From Trinickia dinghuensis (lineage in GTDB: Bacteria > Pseudomonadota > Gammaproteobacteria > Burkholderiales > Burkholderiaceae), in the NCBI RefSeq assembly GCF_003367175.1, contig NZ_QRGA01000001.1, forward strand, positions 827,888 to 891,887: DNA of 64,000 bases. Reading direction: 5' to 3'. Shown one piece after another: positions 35,473 through 45,007 of the stretch; position 1 is the stretch's first letter, and each line of letters opens with the position of its first letter. The translations under genes and the position numbers were made by a program. The notes beneath the pieces were generated by a model. That model was given only the letters and a program-made list of their open reading frames with translations. It made no database searches and was not told where the DNA came from.

Positions 35473-35777
35473 GTACAGCTATTGCTGGTTTTGATTGCCG
35501 GTGCAGTCGCTATTCGTTAAATAGCGTATTTAGTGATTCTTCAGATCGTACTCGATCGAGCCCGCTCTCACAACCAGACCGTTCCCCGCGCATACCGCCC
35601 GCCAACCGAGAAGTACTTCCCGTGGTACCCAAAATGGCAGCTAACCGCTGATTTAAAAGGCTCCCAAAAAAAATTGCGGCTACGACTGAAATCTCCTACC
35701 GTGGCCATCAGGCGCGAAACAAAGCGGTGATCGACAAGATCTGTCGAATGATGGGTCAGTGGCAAAGGAGGAGCGCG
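35473..35777. other. AT-richer spacer between divergent genes
   Basis: About 300 bases separating the AT-rich unknown gene from the flavoprotein gene. The sequence around 35515-35560 is AT-rich and could hold the promoter of the unknown gene. No repeat, attachment site or RNA gene recognised. Confidence 0.5.
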
Positions 35778-37157
35778 ATGAGTCAACGTTTCGAGGCAAT
35801 CATCATCGGCACCGGACAGGCCGGCCCGGCGCTCGCCGCGCGGCTCTCTGGTTCGGGCATGAAAGTCGCCATCATCGAGCGGGGGCGATTCGGCGGCACG
35901 TGTGTGAACACCGGTTGCATCCCCACCAAGACGCTGGTGGCCAGCGCTTATGCGGCCCGCCTGGCTCGGCGGGCTGCCGAGTACGGCGTTGTGATCGGCG
36001 GGCCGATCACAATCGACATGAAACAAGTGAAGGCGCGCAAAGACCAGATTTCCGAGCGTTCCAGCAGCAACGTGGAAAAGTGGGTCCGCGGCTTGGCGCA
36101 CTGCACGGTCTACCAGGGCCATGCCCGCTTCGAGAGCGCGAATACCGTGCGAGTGGGCGACGAATTGCTGGAAGCGGAACGGATCTTCATCAACGTCGGG
36201 GGACGAGCGCTGATCCCGCCTATGCCAGGCCTCGATCAGGTGCCTTACCTTACGAATTCGACCATGATGGATGTGGACTTTCTGCCGGAGCACTTGATTG
36301 TCGTCGGCGGCAGCTACATCGGGCTCGAGTTCGGCCAGATGTACCGGCGCTTCGGATCCCGGGTCACGATTGTAGAGAGAGGCCCGCGCCTCATTCAGCG
36401 CGAGGATGAAGACGTTTCGCAGGCGGTGCAGGAAATTTTGGAAGCCGAAGGGATCGATGTCCAGCTCGATTCCAACTGCCTGACCGCGAGACGCGATGGA
36501 GACAAGGTGGTCGTTGGACTCGATTGCTCCGGCGGCGCTCGGGAAGCCGCGGGTTCGCATCTTCTGCTCGCCGTGGGGCGTGTGCCGAATACCGACGCGC
36601 TCGGGTTGGACAAAGCCGGGATTGCGACCAATGCGCACGGCTACATCGAAGTGGATGAACAGCTGCGTACCAACGTCCCCGGCATTTGGGCGCTCGGTGA
36701 CTGCAACGGCCGTGGCGCGTTCACTCATACGTCGTACAACGATTACGAGATCGTTGCGGCCAACCTGCTCGATAACGACCCGCGCAAGGTGTCAGACCGC
36801 ATCCCGGCGTATGCGTTGTTCATCGACCCGCCGCTTGGCCGCGTTGGCATGACACTCAATGAGGCGAAACAGTCGGGCCGCAAACTGCTGGTGGGTACCC
36901 GGCCGATGACGCGCGTCGGACGCGCCGTGGAAAAAGGCGAGAGCCAGGGATTCATGAGAGCGATCGTCGATGCGGATACCGGGGCGATTCTCGGCGCTTC
37001 GATTCTCGGCGTGACGGGTGACGAAGTGGTGCATTCGCTGCTCGATGTGATGTACGCGGAAATGCCGTACACCACGATCAGCCGCGCGGTGCATGTTCAT
37101 CCGACCGTGACCGAACTCGTGCCGACGATGCTGCAGGATTTGCAGCCGGTGGCGTAG
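35778..37157 (+). CDS. Class I pyridine nucleotide-disulphide oxidoreductase (mercuric-reductase-like)
   Basis: A 459-residue FAD enzyme. FAD motif IIGTGQAGPALAARL at residues ~8-22, redox pair GGTCVNTGCIPTK, NAD motif VVGGSYIGLEFGQMYRRFG near 175, GDCNGRGAFTHTSYND, and a C-terminal dimerisation domain with HVHPTVTELVPT. These are features of the mercuric reductase/lipoamide dehydrogenase group. The extra C-terminal Cys pair of true MerA and its N-terminal metal-binding domain are absent, so the substrate is not mercury by this evidence. Start at 35778 with GGAGGAG upstream. Confidence 0.9.
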   Translation: MSQRFEAIIIGTGQAGPALAARLSGSGMKVAIIERGRFGGTCVNTGCIPTKTLVASAYAARLARRAAEYGVVIGGPITIDMKQVKARKDQISERSSSNVEKWVRGLAHCTVYQGHARFESANTVRVGDELLEAERIFINVGGRALIPPMPGLDQVPYLTNSTMMDVDFLPEHLIVVGGSYIGLEFGQMYRRFGSRVTIVERGPRLIQREDEDVSQAVQEILEAEGIDVQLDSNCLTARRDGDKVVVGLDCSGGAREAAGSHLLLAVGRVPNTDALGLDKAGIATNAHGYIEVDEQLRTNVPGIWALGDCNGRGAFTHTSYNDYEIVAANLLDNDPRKVSDRIPAYALFIDPPLGRVGMTLNEAKQSGRKLLVGTRPMTRVGRAVEKGESQGFMRAIVDADTGAILGASILGVTGDEVVHSLLDVMYAEMPYTTISRAVHVHPTVTELVPTMLQDLQPVA

Positions 37158-37211
37158 CGCGGGAGGACGTGTTGCGGACTCCCAGCTTTCCGCGAAGCAA
37201 ACATTCAATTT

Positions 37212-37757
37212 ATGATCGCACCCGACGTCAAGGTCTGCGCAACCATGGATCCTGATATGCCGGTACTGCAGCCATCAGTTGCACGTGTCACAGTGGCTTA
37301 TCTCCTGGCCGTAACCGCCGCGACTGGCTCTATCGTCGTTTCCCAATTTCCACACGTCATCTCGCAGCGAGCATCTGGTGGGCTGCTATATCCGCTTGAG
37401 GGAACGCTTGGCGTCCTCTTATCGGACTGTCTTGTTATTTTTGTTCTCTTGGTGCCGGGCGCGCTACTTTCGGCTCTGCTGTGCATTGTGCTTTATCTTT
37501 TCGTTTCCCACTTTGGCATTCGGAACCCGCTGTTTTACGTCTCCGTGGGATGCGTCTTGGCTCTTCTTGGCGCTGCCACAGTCGTGTCTGCCATGTCTGG
37601 CTCGACGTGGTACACCGATCCTCCCAATCCTCCGCCACCACCGAACTTTTGGCAGGAAGTTCTTTTGATCTCCCCGGTGCTTGCGTTTGCTGGCGCTATC
37701 GCGGGCCTGACGTTTTGGCTCGCGGCTGGGCGACACATCCTGAAGAGAGCGGCCTGA
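37212..37757 (+). CDS. Unknown small membrane protein
   Basis: A 181-residue protein with four hydrophobic segments (about residues 24-46, 70-98, 105-127 and 150-172) and a proline run (NPPPPPNF) in a loop between the last two. No family recognised. Met12 is an alternative start. It follows the flavoprotein gene by 54 bases on the same strand and may be cotranscribed. Confidence 0.55.
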   Translation: MIAPDVKVCATMDPDMPVLQPSVARVTVAYLLAVTAATGSIVVSQFPHVISQRASGGLLYPLEGTLGVLLSDCLVIFVLLVPGALLSALLCIVLYLFVSHFGIRNPLFYVSVGCVLALLGAATVVSAMSGSTWYTDPPNPPPPPNFWQEVLLISPVLAFAGAIAGLTFWLAAGRHILKRAA

Positions 37758-37896
37758 CTGGCCGATGGCAGAAGTTGACCGTTGGACGACGATCGATCTT
37801 CTCGGCGTGGCTTCGACCTTCCGCTGTCGACCCGTTCCGGCCATGGCCCACTTTCGCACTAACGACCGATACAGATCAACGAACGGTCAGTGACTT

Positions 37897-38871
37897 CTAC
37901 AGCTTGCGCAGAAAGTCAATGATGGCGGCGTTTACGCGGTCCGGGGCTTCTTGCTGGAGCCAGTGCCCCGCTCGCGGAATGATTTCAGAATCGCGAAGAT
38001 TGGGCACAAGCTTCGGCATGGCGCCGATGATTTCGTGCATGCCTGGAATCGCCAGCCCGGTGTCGTACTCTCCGACCAGATAAAGGGCTGGTGTTTGGAT
38101 GAGCCGGCCGTTGAAAGCCGCCTGCAACTCCCAGTTCCGGTCTAGATTGCGGTAATAGTTGAGCCCACCGCGAAAGCCTGAAGCCTTGAAAGCCTTCACA
38201 AAAGCGTCGAAGCCAGTGTCATCAAGCCAGGCGGGTAGCGACTCAGGGTCAGGCAAGGCGCCGAGAAGTCCCGCCTGCCGCGAAACGAGCCCGAAAGGAT
38301 TCGGTGTTTTATGGTCGCGCGGGCCGGCGTCGCCTGACGCCCAAAAATAGAGCTTACGCAGGGTAGCGGCAACGTCGCGCTCGAGTTCGCTCTCGGCCTG
38401 CCCCGGCTGGGAAAAGTAGTGCGTGTAAAACCATGCCTGCTCAGTCAGCGGAAATATCTGGCTTGGCGCTATCGGGGCTCGGCCCATCATGGGAACCCCG
38501 AGCGCAACGACAGCGCGAAAGCGGTCGGGGCGCAGCAGGGCGGCTTGCCATGCGATGGTTGCACCCCAGTCGTTTCCCATCACAACCGCGTCGCGCTCTC
38601 CGAGCGCGTCCAGCATCCCCACGAGGTCACCGACGATATCCAGCGTCGTGTACAGCCTTGGCTCCATCGGGCAAGCGCTGAGTCCGAAGCCGCGCAGATC
38701 CGGCGCGACTGCCCGAAATCCGGCATTCGACAAGCCCGCAAGTTGGTGTCGCCACGCATACGACGTCTCGGGGAACCCGTGAAGAAGCAATACTAGCGGC
38801 CCCGCGCCCTGGGCGGCGACGTTCAGGCGAATGCCATTGGTTTCGATGAAGGACTGAGTAAATGCGTACAC
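37897..38871 (-). CDS. Alpha/beta hydrolase, epoxide-hydrolase-like, GTG start
   Basis: A 324-residue hydrolase. HGFPETSYAWRHQ gives the oxyanion-hole HGFP motif, VVMGNDWGATIAWQAALL holds the nucleophile Asp (GNDWGA) as in epoxide hydrolases and haloalkane dehalogenases, and GHWLQQEAPDRVN gives the catalytic His. Lid tyrosines (YTHYFSQ and NYYRNLDRNW) match epoxide hydrolases. The start is the GTG at 38871 with GGAGCG upstream. It is divergent from the Rrf2 gene at 38943. Confidence 0.88.
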   Translation of the reverse strand: MYAFTQSFIETNGIRLNVAAQGAGPLVLLLHGFPETSYAWRHQLAGLSNAGFRAVAPDLRGFGLSACPMEPRLYTTLDIVGDLVGMLDALGERDAVVMGNDWGATIAWQAALLRPDRFRAVVALGVPMMGRAPIAPSQIFPLTEQAWFYTHYFSQPGQAESELERDVAATLRKLYFWASGDAGPRDHKTPNPFGLVSRQAGLLGALPDPESLPAWLDDTGFDAFVKAFKASGFRGGLNYYRNLDRNWELQAAFNGRLIQTPALYLVGEYDTGLAIPGMHEIIGAMPKLVPNLRDSEIIPRAGHWLQQEAPDRVNAAIIDFLRKL

Positions 38872-38942
38872 GATCGCGCTCCGACAGTTGCACAAAATCA
38901 CGCAAAATCGTAACATCAAACGTCACGAATTCCACATAGAGC

Positions 38943-39365
38943 ATGCAACGCGATACACGGTTGGCCAGACTTGTTCACGTACTCATTCACATGCACCTGC
39001 GCGGCGGCACCACCACCTCCGAGACGATCGCGCAAATGCTGCACACTCAGCCATCGCTCGTTCGACGCACGATGGCTGCGCTGCGTGAAGCCGGTTATGT
39101 CGAGTCCATTGTCGGACCAAGGGGAGGCTGGCTTCTTTGCTGTGAACTCGGTGATCTCACGGTGCGTGACATATATGCCGCTATAGCCCATAAGAGCGCA
39201 TTTGCGATCGGTACGGCGAATGACAACCCAGCCTGCCCGGTAGAGTTCGCAGTAAGCCGATTCCTCGACGATGCACTGAGTTCGGCAGAGGATGCATTAC
39301 TCCAACGTTTTGCAGAGATGCGACTCTCCGCCGTAGTGCAGCACGTGAAGGCGTCGACAGACTGA
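38943..39365 (+). CDS. Rrf2 family transcriptional regulator
   Basis: A 140-residue Rrf2 protein: winged HTH in residues 1-70 with TTSETIAQMLHTQPSLVRRTMAALREAGYVES and GPRGGW, then a dimerisation helix. The three-cysteine cluster that binds iron-sulphur in IscR and NsrR is absent (only LLCCEL and PACPVE cysteines), so it may sense through another mechanism. It is divergent from the epoxide-hydrolase-like gene with a 70-base spacer, which is its likely target. Confidence 0.9.
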   Translation: MQRDTRLARLVHVLIHMHLRGGTTTSETIAQMLHTQPSLVRRTMAALREAGYVESIVGPRGGWLLCCELGDLTVRDIYAAIAHKSAFAIGTANDNPACPVEFAVSRFLDDALSSAEDALLQRFAEMRLSAVVQHVKASTD

Positions 39366-39684
39366 GAAACGTCCGCTTTGGGGGCATCGGCAGTCGTCCG
39401 TCTGCAATCCGCGAACGACGGTCCTTGGCCGGCGAGCGCCGGACGACCAGACGCGCCGATTGTGTTGGGTACGCGCGATGCAAAAGGCATAAAACGGTCC
39501 GACAGAGACATACAAATACGCAGAAAGCGGGCAGTCGTACTGCCAAACCGTATGTTCTTGCGTATGCAGGCTGGATTCTCTGCCCTAACGAAGCCAGCCC
39601 GTGTGTCGTTGCGGCGGCAAACGCTCGTGACCGAGAATCCTCGGCATCCTGGTCGAAGGAAGATGCCACAGCGGTGAACATTGG
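39366..39684. other. Intergenic region
   Basis: About 320 bases between convergent genes. Open frames cross it but have no recognisable protein features. No clear terminator or repeat. Confidence 0.5.
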
Positions 39685-40491
39685 CTACAGTTTTCGGTTA
39701 GCGAACGGAAGGGCGCCGTGCAACTCGCGAAACTCTGCCAGCAGCGAGCGCTTGGTGTCGCGAGGCTCGGGCGGACTACCGGTGGGCACCGCGCGCACTA
39801 ACAACGAGTCGTACGCAGCGAATTGCCAGATAATTTCACCGCCCTTGTGCGGCCCCTTTTCCGAGGTCTTTCCGTTGCAATGATTTAGGAGGTCCATGAG
39901 GCGCTTGCGGAGCGAACGCGGGGAGCGATCTCCGGCCAGCCCAATGTAGACGACGCGAGTACCATAGACCCACTTCCTCCTCAACTCGTCGACATCCCAT
40001 GGCGATCTGACGTTACCGGCTTCGCGAGCCTCTTCGGCGTCAATGAAGGAGAGCTTGTACTCGGGCGGGAGAATCAGAGCGTAGACGCCGCAACAATCCA
40101 GCCAATCATACGAGGGCAGGCCAGTCTTAAGGAGTACACCTATAACTCCGACGTCACGAAAGGCAACGCTCGATATCGGTGCCAAGCGCCTCGACTCGAG
40201 ATCGCCGAAGTGGTGCTTCCCTTGGACGGGCGTATGGGGATCCTGGCGCGGAGGTCGCGGCAGACCTTGATTCATCGGTGATTCGCTTCGCAGACTAATC
40301 AACCCGTCATTGCGTCCGAAGAGCTGCGAATATCTATTCACGCGCGCGTTGACCTGATTTGCAGGCGCGGGCGCACCATCGCGGCGGGAGTAGAGTCCGA
40401 GCCGGCGAACCTCCTCTGCGATAGCACCCGCCGTCATCGGCTCACCCGCAGCGGAGAGTACTTGGACGATTGCCTCGTGCAAAGTCAACAT
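39685..40491 (-). CDS. HARE-HTH domain protein with GIY-YIG nuclease-like domain
   Basis: A 268-residue protein. Residues 1-67 match the HARE-HTH fold (LHEAIVQVLSAAGEPMTAGAIAEEV, then NQVNARVNRYSQLFGRNDGLI), a DNA-binding module found in restriction enzymes and chromatin factors. Residues 130-265 carry GIY-YIG hallmarks: GVY (135-137), VVYIGLAGD (180-188), SLRKRL with the conserved Arg, HKGGEIIWQ, Glu253 in LLAEF, and the ending LPFAN. The start at 40491 follows AAGGGGG. A longer frame is unsupported. No methylase or other defence gene is adjacent. Probable DNA endonuclease, target unknown. Confidence 0.75.
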   Translation of the reverse strand: MLTLHEAIVQVLSAAGEPMTAGAIAEEVRRLGLYSRRDGAPAPANQVNARVNRYSQLFGRNDGLISLRSESPMNQGLPRPPRQDPHTPVQGKHHFGDLESRRLAPISSVAFRDVGVIGVLLKTGLPSYDWLDCCGVYALILPPEYKLSFIDAEEAREAGNVRSPWDVDELRRKWVYGTRVVYIGLAGDRSPRSLRKRLMDLLNHCNGKTSEKGPHKGGEIIWQFAAYDSLLVRAVPTGSPPEPRDTKRSLLAEFRELHGALPFANRKL

Positions 40492-40902
40492 AGCCCCCTT
40501 TCGAGCTTTTGGGCGTGGGTCGACACCGCCCGGCTGCCCGCGCCGATACCGCGGAGACGTCACTGTCGTGTGCCTCAGCGGCGACACACCCCCGATTACG
40601 TGCGCGATGGGGACACATTTTAGGCAACCTATGCGTCCAGAGCCTGGTGCCCAATGTAGCGTTTGCGCACGAGATCGTGCAAGGCTTCCTGGGGGGCTTC
40701 AGAATTGAGTTTCCCCCAAGGTGTCCGTTCGTGTATGTGGGATTGTCGGCGATATCCCGCTGCGCCGAATGTCTCAAAGTGGCCGCGGAAATTCGTCGCC
40801 CGCAAGTTATCGAACTACCTCGAAAACAACCCTTCCTCAAGGGAGGGACACTTCCGCTGAACTAGCCAGAGTGCCTCCGGCCGATGCCTCGCACTCGCCA
40901 AG
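40492..40902. other. Intergenic region between nuclease and PLP-enzyme genes
   Basis: About 410 bases. It must contain the nuclease promoter. No second gene, repeat or RNA is recognised. Confidence 0.5.
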
Positions 40903-41934
40903 CTACAGCCGCACGGCGGAAAGCCGTTCGATCTCGGCCCAGACTTTCCGTGAGTAATGCGGATCGAAGAGCGCGTGATACCCGCCCGTGTGCCAGAAGA
41001 CGACAGGGCCTTCCAATTCCTTCCTTACCGCGAGATCGATGAGCGCAGCGACAGCCTTGGCGCTGTAGACCGGATCCACGAGTATGCCTTCGGTCGTGGC
41101 GAGAAGATCGATTGCCTCCATCACCCCGGGAGCGGGCAGCCCGTAGCCGTCCCCGAGATAGTCCTCGGTGAGATTGATGTCGCTGCGCGTCAGTTCAACC
41201 TCTGCGCCGATCAGACGCGCACCGCCACGCGCAAAGGCGAGGTATTGACCCGGAACATCGTCGTAGACCTCCCCGGCGACGACGATGCCTCGGATCTTGC
41301 TCGGCGACCCATGAAGCGCATTGCCAAGCACGAGTCCCGAGTGGGTTCCCCCTGATGAACTGGCGTGTACGATGGTGCCGACCTCACGCCCTTGTGCGGC
41401 CATTTGAGCGCGAAGCTCAGCGTATGCGAGGGCAAAGCCCAAGGAACTCCTCTCCGAGGCACAGCCGATGGGAAGTCGATAGACACGCTCCCCGGCATTC
41501 TCGAGTTCGGTCACGACCGCCTCGGCGTGCTGAGCGAGTTCAGGCCAACTGGCATTGCCAACGAATCGCAGATGCGCCCCGAACAGTCCGTCCAGAAGCA
41601 GATTGCCTACTGGCTCACAGGGTTCGTCGTGGCACAGCACAAGCGTGCAGCGAAGACCGGTTGTCGCCGCCGCCGCGGCAACCGCGCGCACTGCGTTGGA
41701 AAGACGCGAACCTTCGGCAACCAGGTGCCTGGCGCCTTGGGCGATGGCATGCGCGAGTTCGACTTCGAGCTTGCGCACCTTGTTACCGGCAAGGCCAACC
41801 GTGCCGATATCGTCGCGCTTGCACCATACCTCGACGCCGATTTTCGCGCTGAAGCGCTCGAGGTATTGCACGGGCGAGGTGAATCTTCGCAGGTCGAGTC
41901 TGGGAAGTTGGGCAAGTGTATCGAGGGCGTTCAT
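40903..41934 (-). CDS. PLP-dependent ACC deaminase / D-cysteine desulphydrase family enzyme
   Basis: A 343-residue fold-type II PLP enzyme. The PLP lysine lies in GLAGNKVRKLE (residues ~46-56), SSSGGTHSGL is the phosphate-binding loop, and VDPVYSAKAVAALIDL and VFWHTGGYHALF are conserved in 1-aminocyclopropane-1-carboxylate deaminase and D-cysteine desulphydrase. Which of the two it does cannot be told without key-residue comparison. The start at 41934 (MNALDTLAQ) is chosen from family length. It is divergent from an AraC gene. Confidence 0.85.
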   Translation of the reverse strand: MNALDTLAQLPRLDLRRFTSPVQYLERFSAKIGVEVWCKRDDIGTVGLAGNKVRKLEVELAHAIAQGARHLVAEGSRLSNAVRAVAAAAATTGLRCTLVLCHDEPCEPVGNLLLDGLFGAHLRFVGNASWPELAQHAEAVVTELENAGERVYRLPIGCASERSSLGFALAYAELRAQMAAQGREVGTIVHASSSGGTHSGLVLGNALHGSPSKIRGIVVAGEVYDDVPGQYLAFARGGARLIGAEVELTRSDINLTEDYLGDGYGLPAPGVMEAIDLLATTEGILVDPVYSAKAVAALIDLAVRKELEGPVVFWHTGGYHALFDPHYSRKVWAEIERLSAVRL

Positions 41935-42092
41935 TTGGGTTCCCCATGGTGGCCATGACTTAACAAGAACAGTGTCGGAAGGTTCTGGCCCGACTCGAGC
42001 CAATGCGCCTTCATCAACGGCACTCATTGTGGGGATGGCGGATCGCATCGATATAATGAAAACCAGACAACGCATACGAGGTTTCCGACAAG

Positions 42093-42878
42093 ATGCCTGG
42101 CGCTCAAATTTCGCGCTCGCTCGGGCAGTCCTTGCCGCATTCGCTGGTTTTCCGGACGATGCGGCTGAACGAGGTGACGACCTACCCGGCGGAGCGCCAC
42201 TACTGGGGCGAATTTGTGTTCTCGTTCAGCGGCGTGATCGAACTGACCGTGGGAAGCCGCCAGTACCTGACGCCGCCTCATTACGGTCTGTGGCTGCCGC
42301 CGCGGACGGAGCATGAGGCCAGTACGCGGTCAGAGGCTTGCTATTGCGTGTTGGACATTGCGTCAGACCGTTGCGGCAGGCTGCCCACCGAGGTGTGTAC
42401 GCTGGCGGTCGGCCCCATCATCAAGGCGATCCTGACCGACCTGGTGGCGCGCCAGGTGGACTATCCACGTAACGACGCCGACGAACGGCTGATGCAGGTG
42501 CTAGTCGACCAGATGAGCCTGGCGCCGCGCCAGGATACCTATCTGCCGATCTCCGAAGACCGGGCGTTGGGCCAGGTGCTCGAGGCACTGCGCCATCAGC
42601 CGGGCGACAATCGCCCGCTGGAAGCGTGGGCCAGTGTGGTGCACAGTACCGAGCGCACATTGTCGCGGCGCTGTCAGCGCGACCTCGGCATGTCCTTTGT
42701 GGAGTGGCGGCAGCGGTTGCGGCTGGTGCGGGCGCTTTCGATGCTCGAGGACGGGCTGGCCGTGCAGACGGTGGCGCTGGAGTTGGGCTACAGCACGTCG
42801 TCCGCTTTCATTGCGATGTTCCACCGGTTGATGGGAGCGACGCCGGACGAGTTTCGCAAACGGATCGTGCAGTTGTAG
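42093..42878 (+). CDS. AraC family transcriptional regulator
   Basis: A 261-residue AraC protein with a cupin sensor domain (PAERHYWGEFVFSFSGVIEL, then LWLPPRTEHEA) and C-terminal HTH (EAWASVVHSTERTLSRRCQRDLGMSFVEWRQRL and LELGYSTSSAFIAMFHR). Divergent from the PLP-enzyme gene with a spacer of about 160 bases, so it is likely that gene's regulator. Its 3' end is 20 bases from the duplicated segment at 42897. Confidence 0.9.
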   Translation: MPGAQISRSLGQSLPHSLVFRTMRLNEVTTYPAERHYWGEFVFSFSGVIELTVGSRQYLTPPHYGLWLPPRTEHEASTRSEACYCVLDIASDRCGRLPTEVCTLAVGPIIKAILTDLVARQVDYPRNDADERLMQVLVDQMSLAPRQDTYLPISEDRALGQVLEALRHQPGDNRPLEAWASVVHSTERTLSRRCQRDLGMSFVEWRQRLRLVRALSMLEDGLAVQTVALELGYSTSSAFIAMFHRLMGATPDEFRKRIVQL

Positions 42879-42896
42879 GTTGTCGCTCTGATCAGA

Positions 42897-43106
42897 GCGA
42901 AGCGATTCATCGCCGCAATTGCCCGGTTTCGACAAGCTGCTGGAAGAAATCATTCATCGATTCGGCGAGCGGGCGGTAGCGAATGCCGAGTTCGTTGCGG
43001 CTGCGGCTGTTGTCGGCGCGCCAGGGAAGCCCGGCATTGCGCGTGATCATGCGTCGGATCACATTCTTGTTCGCGAGCGGGCCGACCAACCACTCGAGCC
43101 ATTTGG
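42897..43106. repeat. 210-bp direct repeat, copy A (pairs with 46468-46677)
   Basis: This segment aligns without gaps to 46468-46677, with about a dozen mismatches counted by eye. It covers the first five codons of an AraC-type gene and the last ~64 codons of an SDR gene. It supplies the C-terminus of the YebB-type protein here. Confidence 0.9.
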
Positions 43107-43806
43107 CGCCAATCGACATGCGAAGGGCGACATCGTCGCCATCGTCATGACTTTTCCGCGCGATAGAAGGCCTTGCGCCTTCAATGTCGTTGCAATGGTT
43201 ATCCCAAAATACTCGCACATGCGGGCTCGCAAGAAGGCTCGCGGGCGTCACTGTGCGGCGTTGCCATGGGATCCAACCAAGATACCAGCATCTCCAGAAG
43301 CCAAGCGGGTGGCGCGGATTACGCCGGAGCAGCGTTTCGAATGTTTCGACTTCGCCGATGGAAACACCCGTCGCCTCAAAGATCACTTCGCGTACAAAGC
43401 GTGAGCAGAACTGGCGCTGCGACTCGATATTGAAACCGGTGTCGTAGAAGACTCCGCTACGGCGCGTTGCCGCCGAAATCAGGCTGCGTTGTTGCGCGCG
43501 GTCGAGTGGCTGCTTCAGTCGCGCAATCGCGAATCCGCCCGAAGATCGGGCCAAGAATCTGGACATTGTCGTTACGCGGGACAGTGGAAATGTGCTCTCG
43601 GCGATGAGCGAATCGTTCTCGCCAACGCCGACAACGATCCCTACATGGTTTGTCCACGAACAGGTTGCGCGCGCCACTTCGAGAAAAGGTCTGGCATTCA
43701 CCCGAATGAATACGAGGTCTCCAATGCGCAGATCTCGATGCGACATTTCTCGATCTGCTTTTGCCGCTTCGGTACCGCCGCTCGACGCGCAGTCGATGAT
43801 GGACAT
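42907..43806 (-). CDS. YebB-type permuted papain-like enzyme fused to a duplicated SDR tail
   Basis: A 299-residue protein. Residues ~25-205 match the YebB family of permuted NlpC/P60-like (papain-like) enzymes: GDLVFIRVN, WTNHVGIVVG with candidate catalytic His54, YDTGFNIESQRQFCSRFV with Cys134, then GEVETFETLL and IPWQRRTVTPAS. YebB proteins normally end about there. Residues 236-299 instead copy the C-terminus of the SDR at 46478-47536 (LPWRADNSRSRNELGIRYR). So the tail was added by duplication. Start at 43806 with AAGGAAG upstream. Divergent from an XRE gene. Confidence 0.83.
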   Translation of the reverse strand: MSIIDCASSGGTEAAKADREMSHRDLRIGDLVFIRVNARPFLEVARATCSWTNHVGIVVGVGENDSLIAESTFPLSRVTTMSRFLARSSGGFAIARLKQPLDRAQQRSLISAATRRSGVFYDTGFNIESQRQFCSRFVREVIFEATGVSIGEVETFETLLRRNPRHPLGFWRCWYLGWIPWQRRTVTPASLLASPHVRVFWDNHCNDIEGARPSIARKSHDDGDDVALRMSIGAKWLEWLVGPLANKNVIRRMITRNAGLPWRADNSRSRNELGIRYRPLAESMNDFFQQLVETGQLRR

Positions 43807-43927
43807 GGCGACTTCCTTCGTTTTCGTTATTGAGTGGGCGCAGGATGTCACGAGGTCTCGTCATTCGCACTATTTTTATGCGATTTTGCGTAAAATGGCC
43901 CATCAGGTACTGAATTCCAATACTTTC

Positions 43928-44692
43928 ATGACAGAGATCGCCCGATTGGTCGCGACGCTCAAGCACCGCTTCAAAGCAGCGGGACTTAGCTATCGAGACG
44001 TCGCACACGCGCTGGACTTGTCCGAGGCTAGCGTGAAGCGCCTTTTGGGCAACGGACGCATTACTGTCGAGCGCCTCGCCCAAATTTGCGACCTGCTGGG
44101 CCTGACGATGGGCGAGCTGTTGCATGAAGTCGAGACGTCAACGCCTCGCTTGCACACGCTTACGCCAGAGCAGGAGGCGCGGCTCGTCTCGGACGAGAAG
44201 TTTCTACTGGTAACGGTATGCGCGCTCAATCACTGGTCGATCGATGACCTCGTCGCGACGTATCGACTAACAGCGGCGGAGTGCATCAAGTATCTGCTCG
44301 CGCTCGACAGGATGGGTCTCATTAAGCTGAAACCCGGCAACCGGATTCAGCCGCTTGTAGCACGCGACTTTGACTGGCTGCCCGGCGGCCCGATTCGACA
44401 ATACTTTTCCCAGCACGGGCTTCCCGACTTCATGGATAGCCGGTTCGACACGCCAGACGAGTCCATGGGCTTCATTCACGGCATGCTGACAAAAGGAGCA
44501 CTTAGCCAGCTGAACGACGAATTGTTCAAGCTTCGGTCGAAGTTTGCCGCGTTACACGACCTATCATCCTCTGCACCGTTGCCGGAGAGGACCGGAACCG
44601 CTCTCGTTCTTGCTATGCGCGCGTGGGAGCCGCAGGCTTTCAGGAGCCTCCGACGTGCTGCAGGGGGAGCCTTCCAGAGGAAGAGCCGGTAG
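43928..44692 (+). CDS. XRE family transcriptional regulator
   Basis: A 254-residue protein with an N-terminal XRE HTH (GLSYRDVAHALDLSEASVKRLLGNGRITVERLAQICDLLGL in residues ~20-60, quoted as pattern SYRDVA and EASVKRLL), a winged middle section and a conserved C-terminus (AMRAWEPQAFRSLRR) typical of this regulator family. ATG codons at 43895 and 43928 are both in frame, and 43928 (MTEIARLV) fits family starts. Divergent from the YebB-type gene. Confidence 0.85.
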   Translation: MTEIARLVATLKHRFKAAGLSYRDVAHALDLSEASVKRLLGNGRITVERLAQICDLLGLTMGELLHEVETSTPRLHTLTPEQEARLVSDEKFLLVTVCALNHWSIDDLVATYRLTAAECIKYLLALDRMGLIKLKPGNRIQPLVARDFDWLPGGPIRQYFSQHGLPDFMDSRFDTPDESMGFIHGMLTKGALSQLNDELFKLRSKFAALHDLSSSAPLPERTGTALVLAMRAWEPQAFRSLRRAAGGAFQRKSR

Positions 44693-45007
44693 CGGCATAC
44701 GGTTATCGTCGATCGCCCGGCAGACGCCAACGGTGAATGTCTTCTCGGTTGCGAGACCGATTGTCGACGATTCATCCGCCAGCTTCGGATGACCGTTTGT
44801 GGCCGAATGAGGTGGCCCGAATGCGGCGCCAGCCATGTATCGGGTCCTGACTGAAAAGCGGCTTCGCGCTGTATGTGTCTAGAAACGTGGTGTCGCCAAC
44901 ACACGCAACCGAACAAATGGCTCATAAGTCATGCCGTTGACCGCGGGGACCCTACCTCAGCTCGGGGGGAGATCGGTCGCATTCGTCGCTGTTATAAGGC
45001 TCCTATA
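44693..45007. other. Intergenic region
   Basis: About 315 bases behind the XRE gene. Short open frames on both strands show no recognisable features. No repeat or RNA gene seen. Confidence 0.5.

Noticed and set aside
35727-35777. Upstream-extended start of the flavoprotein (M-IDKICRMM)
   Set aside because: The ATG at 35778 has a strong ribosome-binding site and fits family start; the extension lacks one.
44564-44836. 90-residue reverse-strand frame behind the XRE gene
   Set aside because: Overlaps the XRE gene's 3' end and shows no recognisable protein features.
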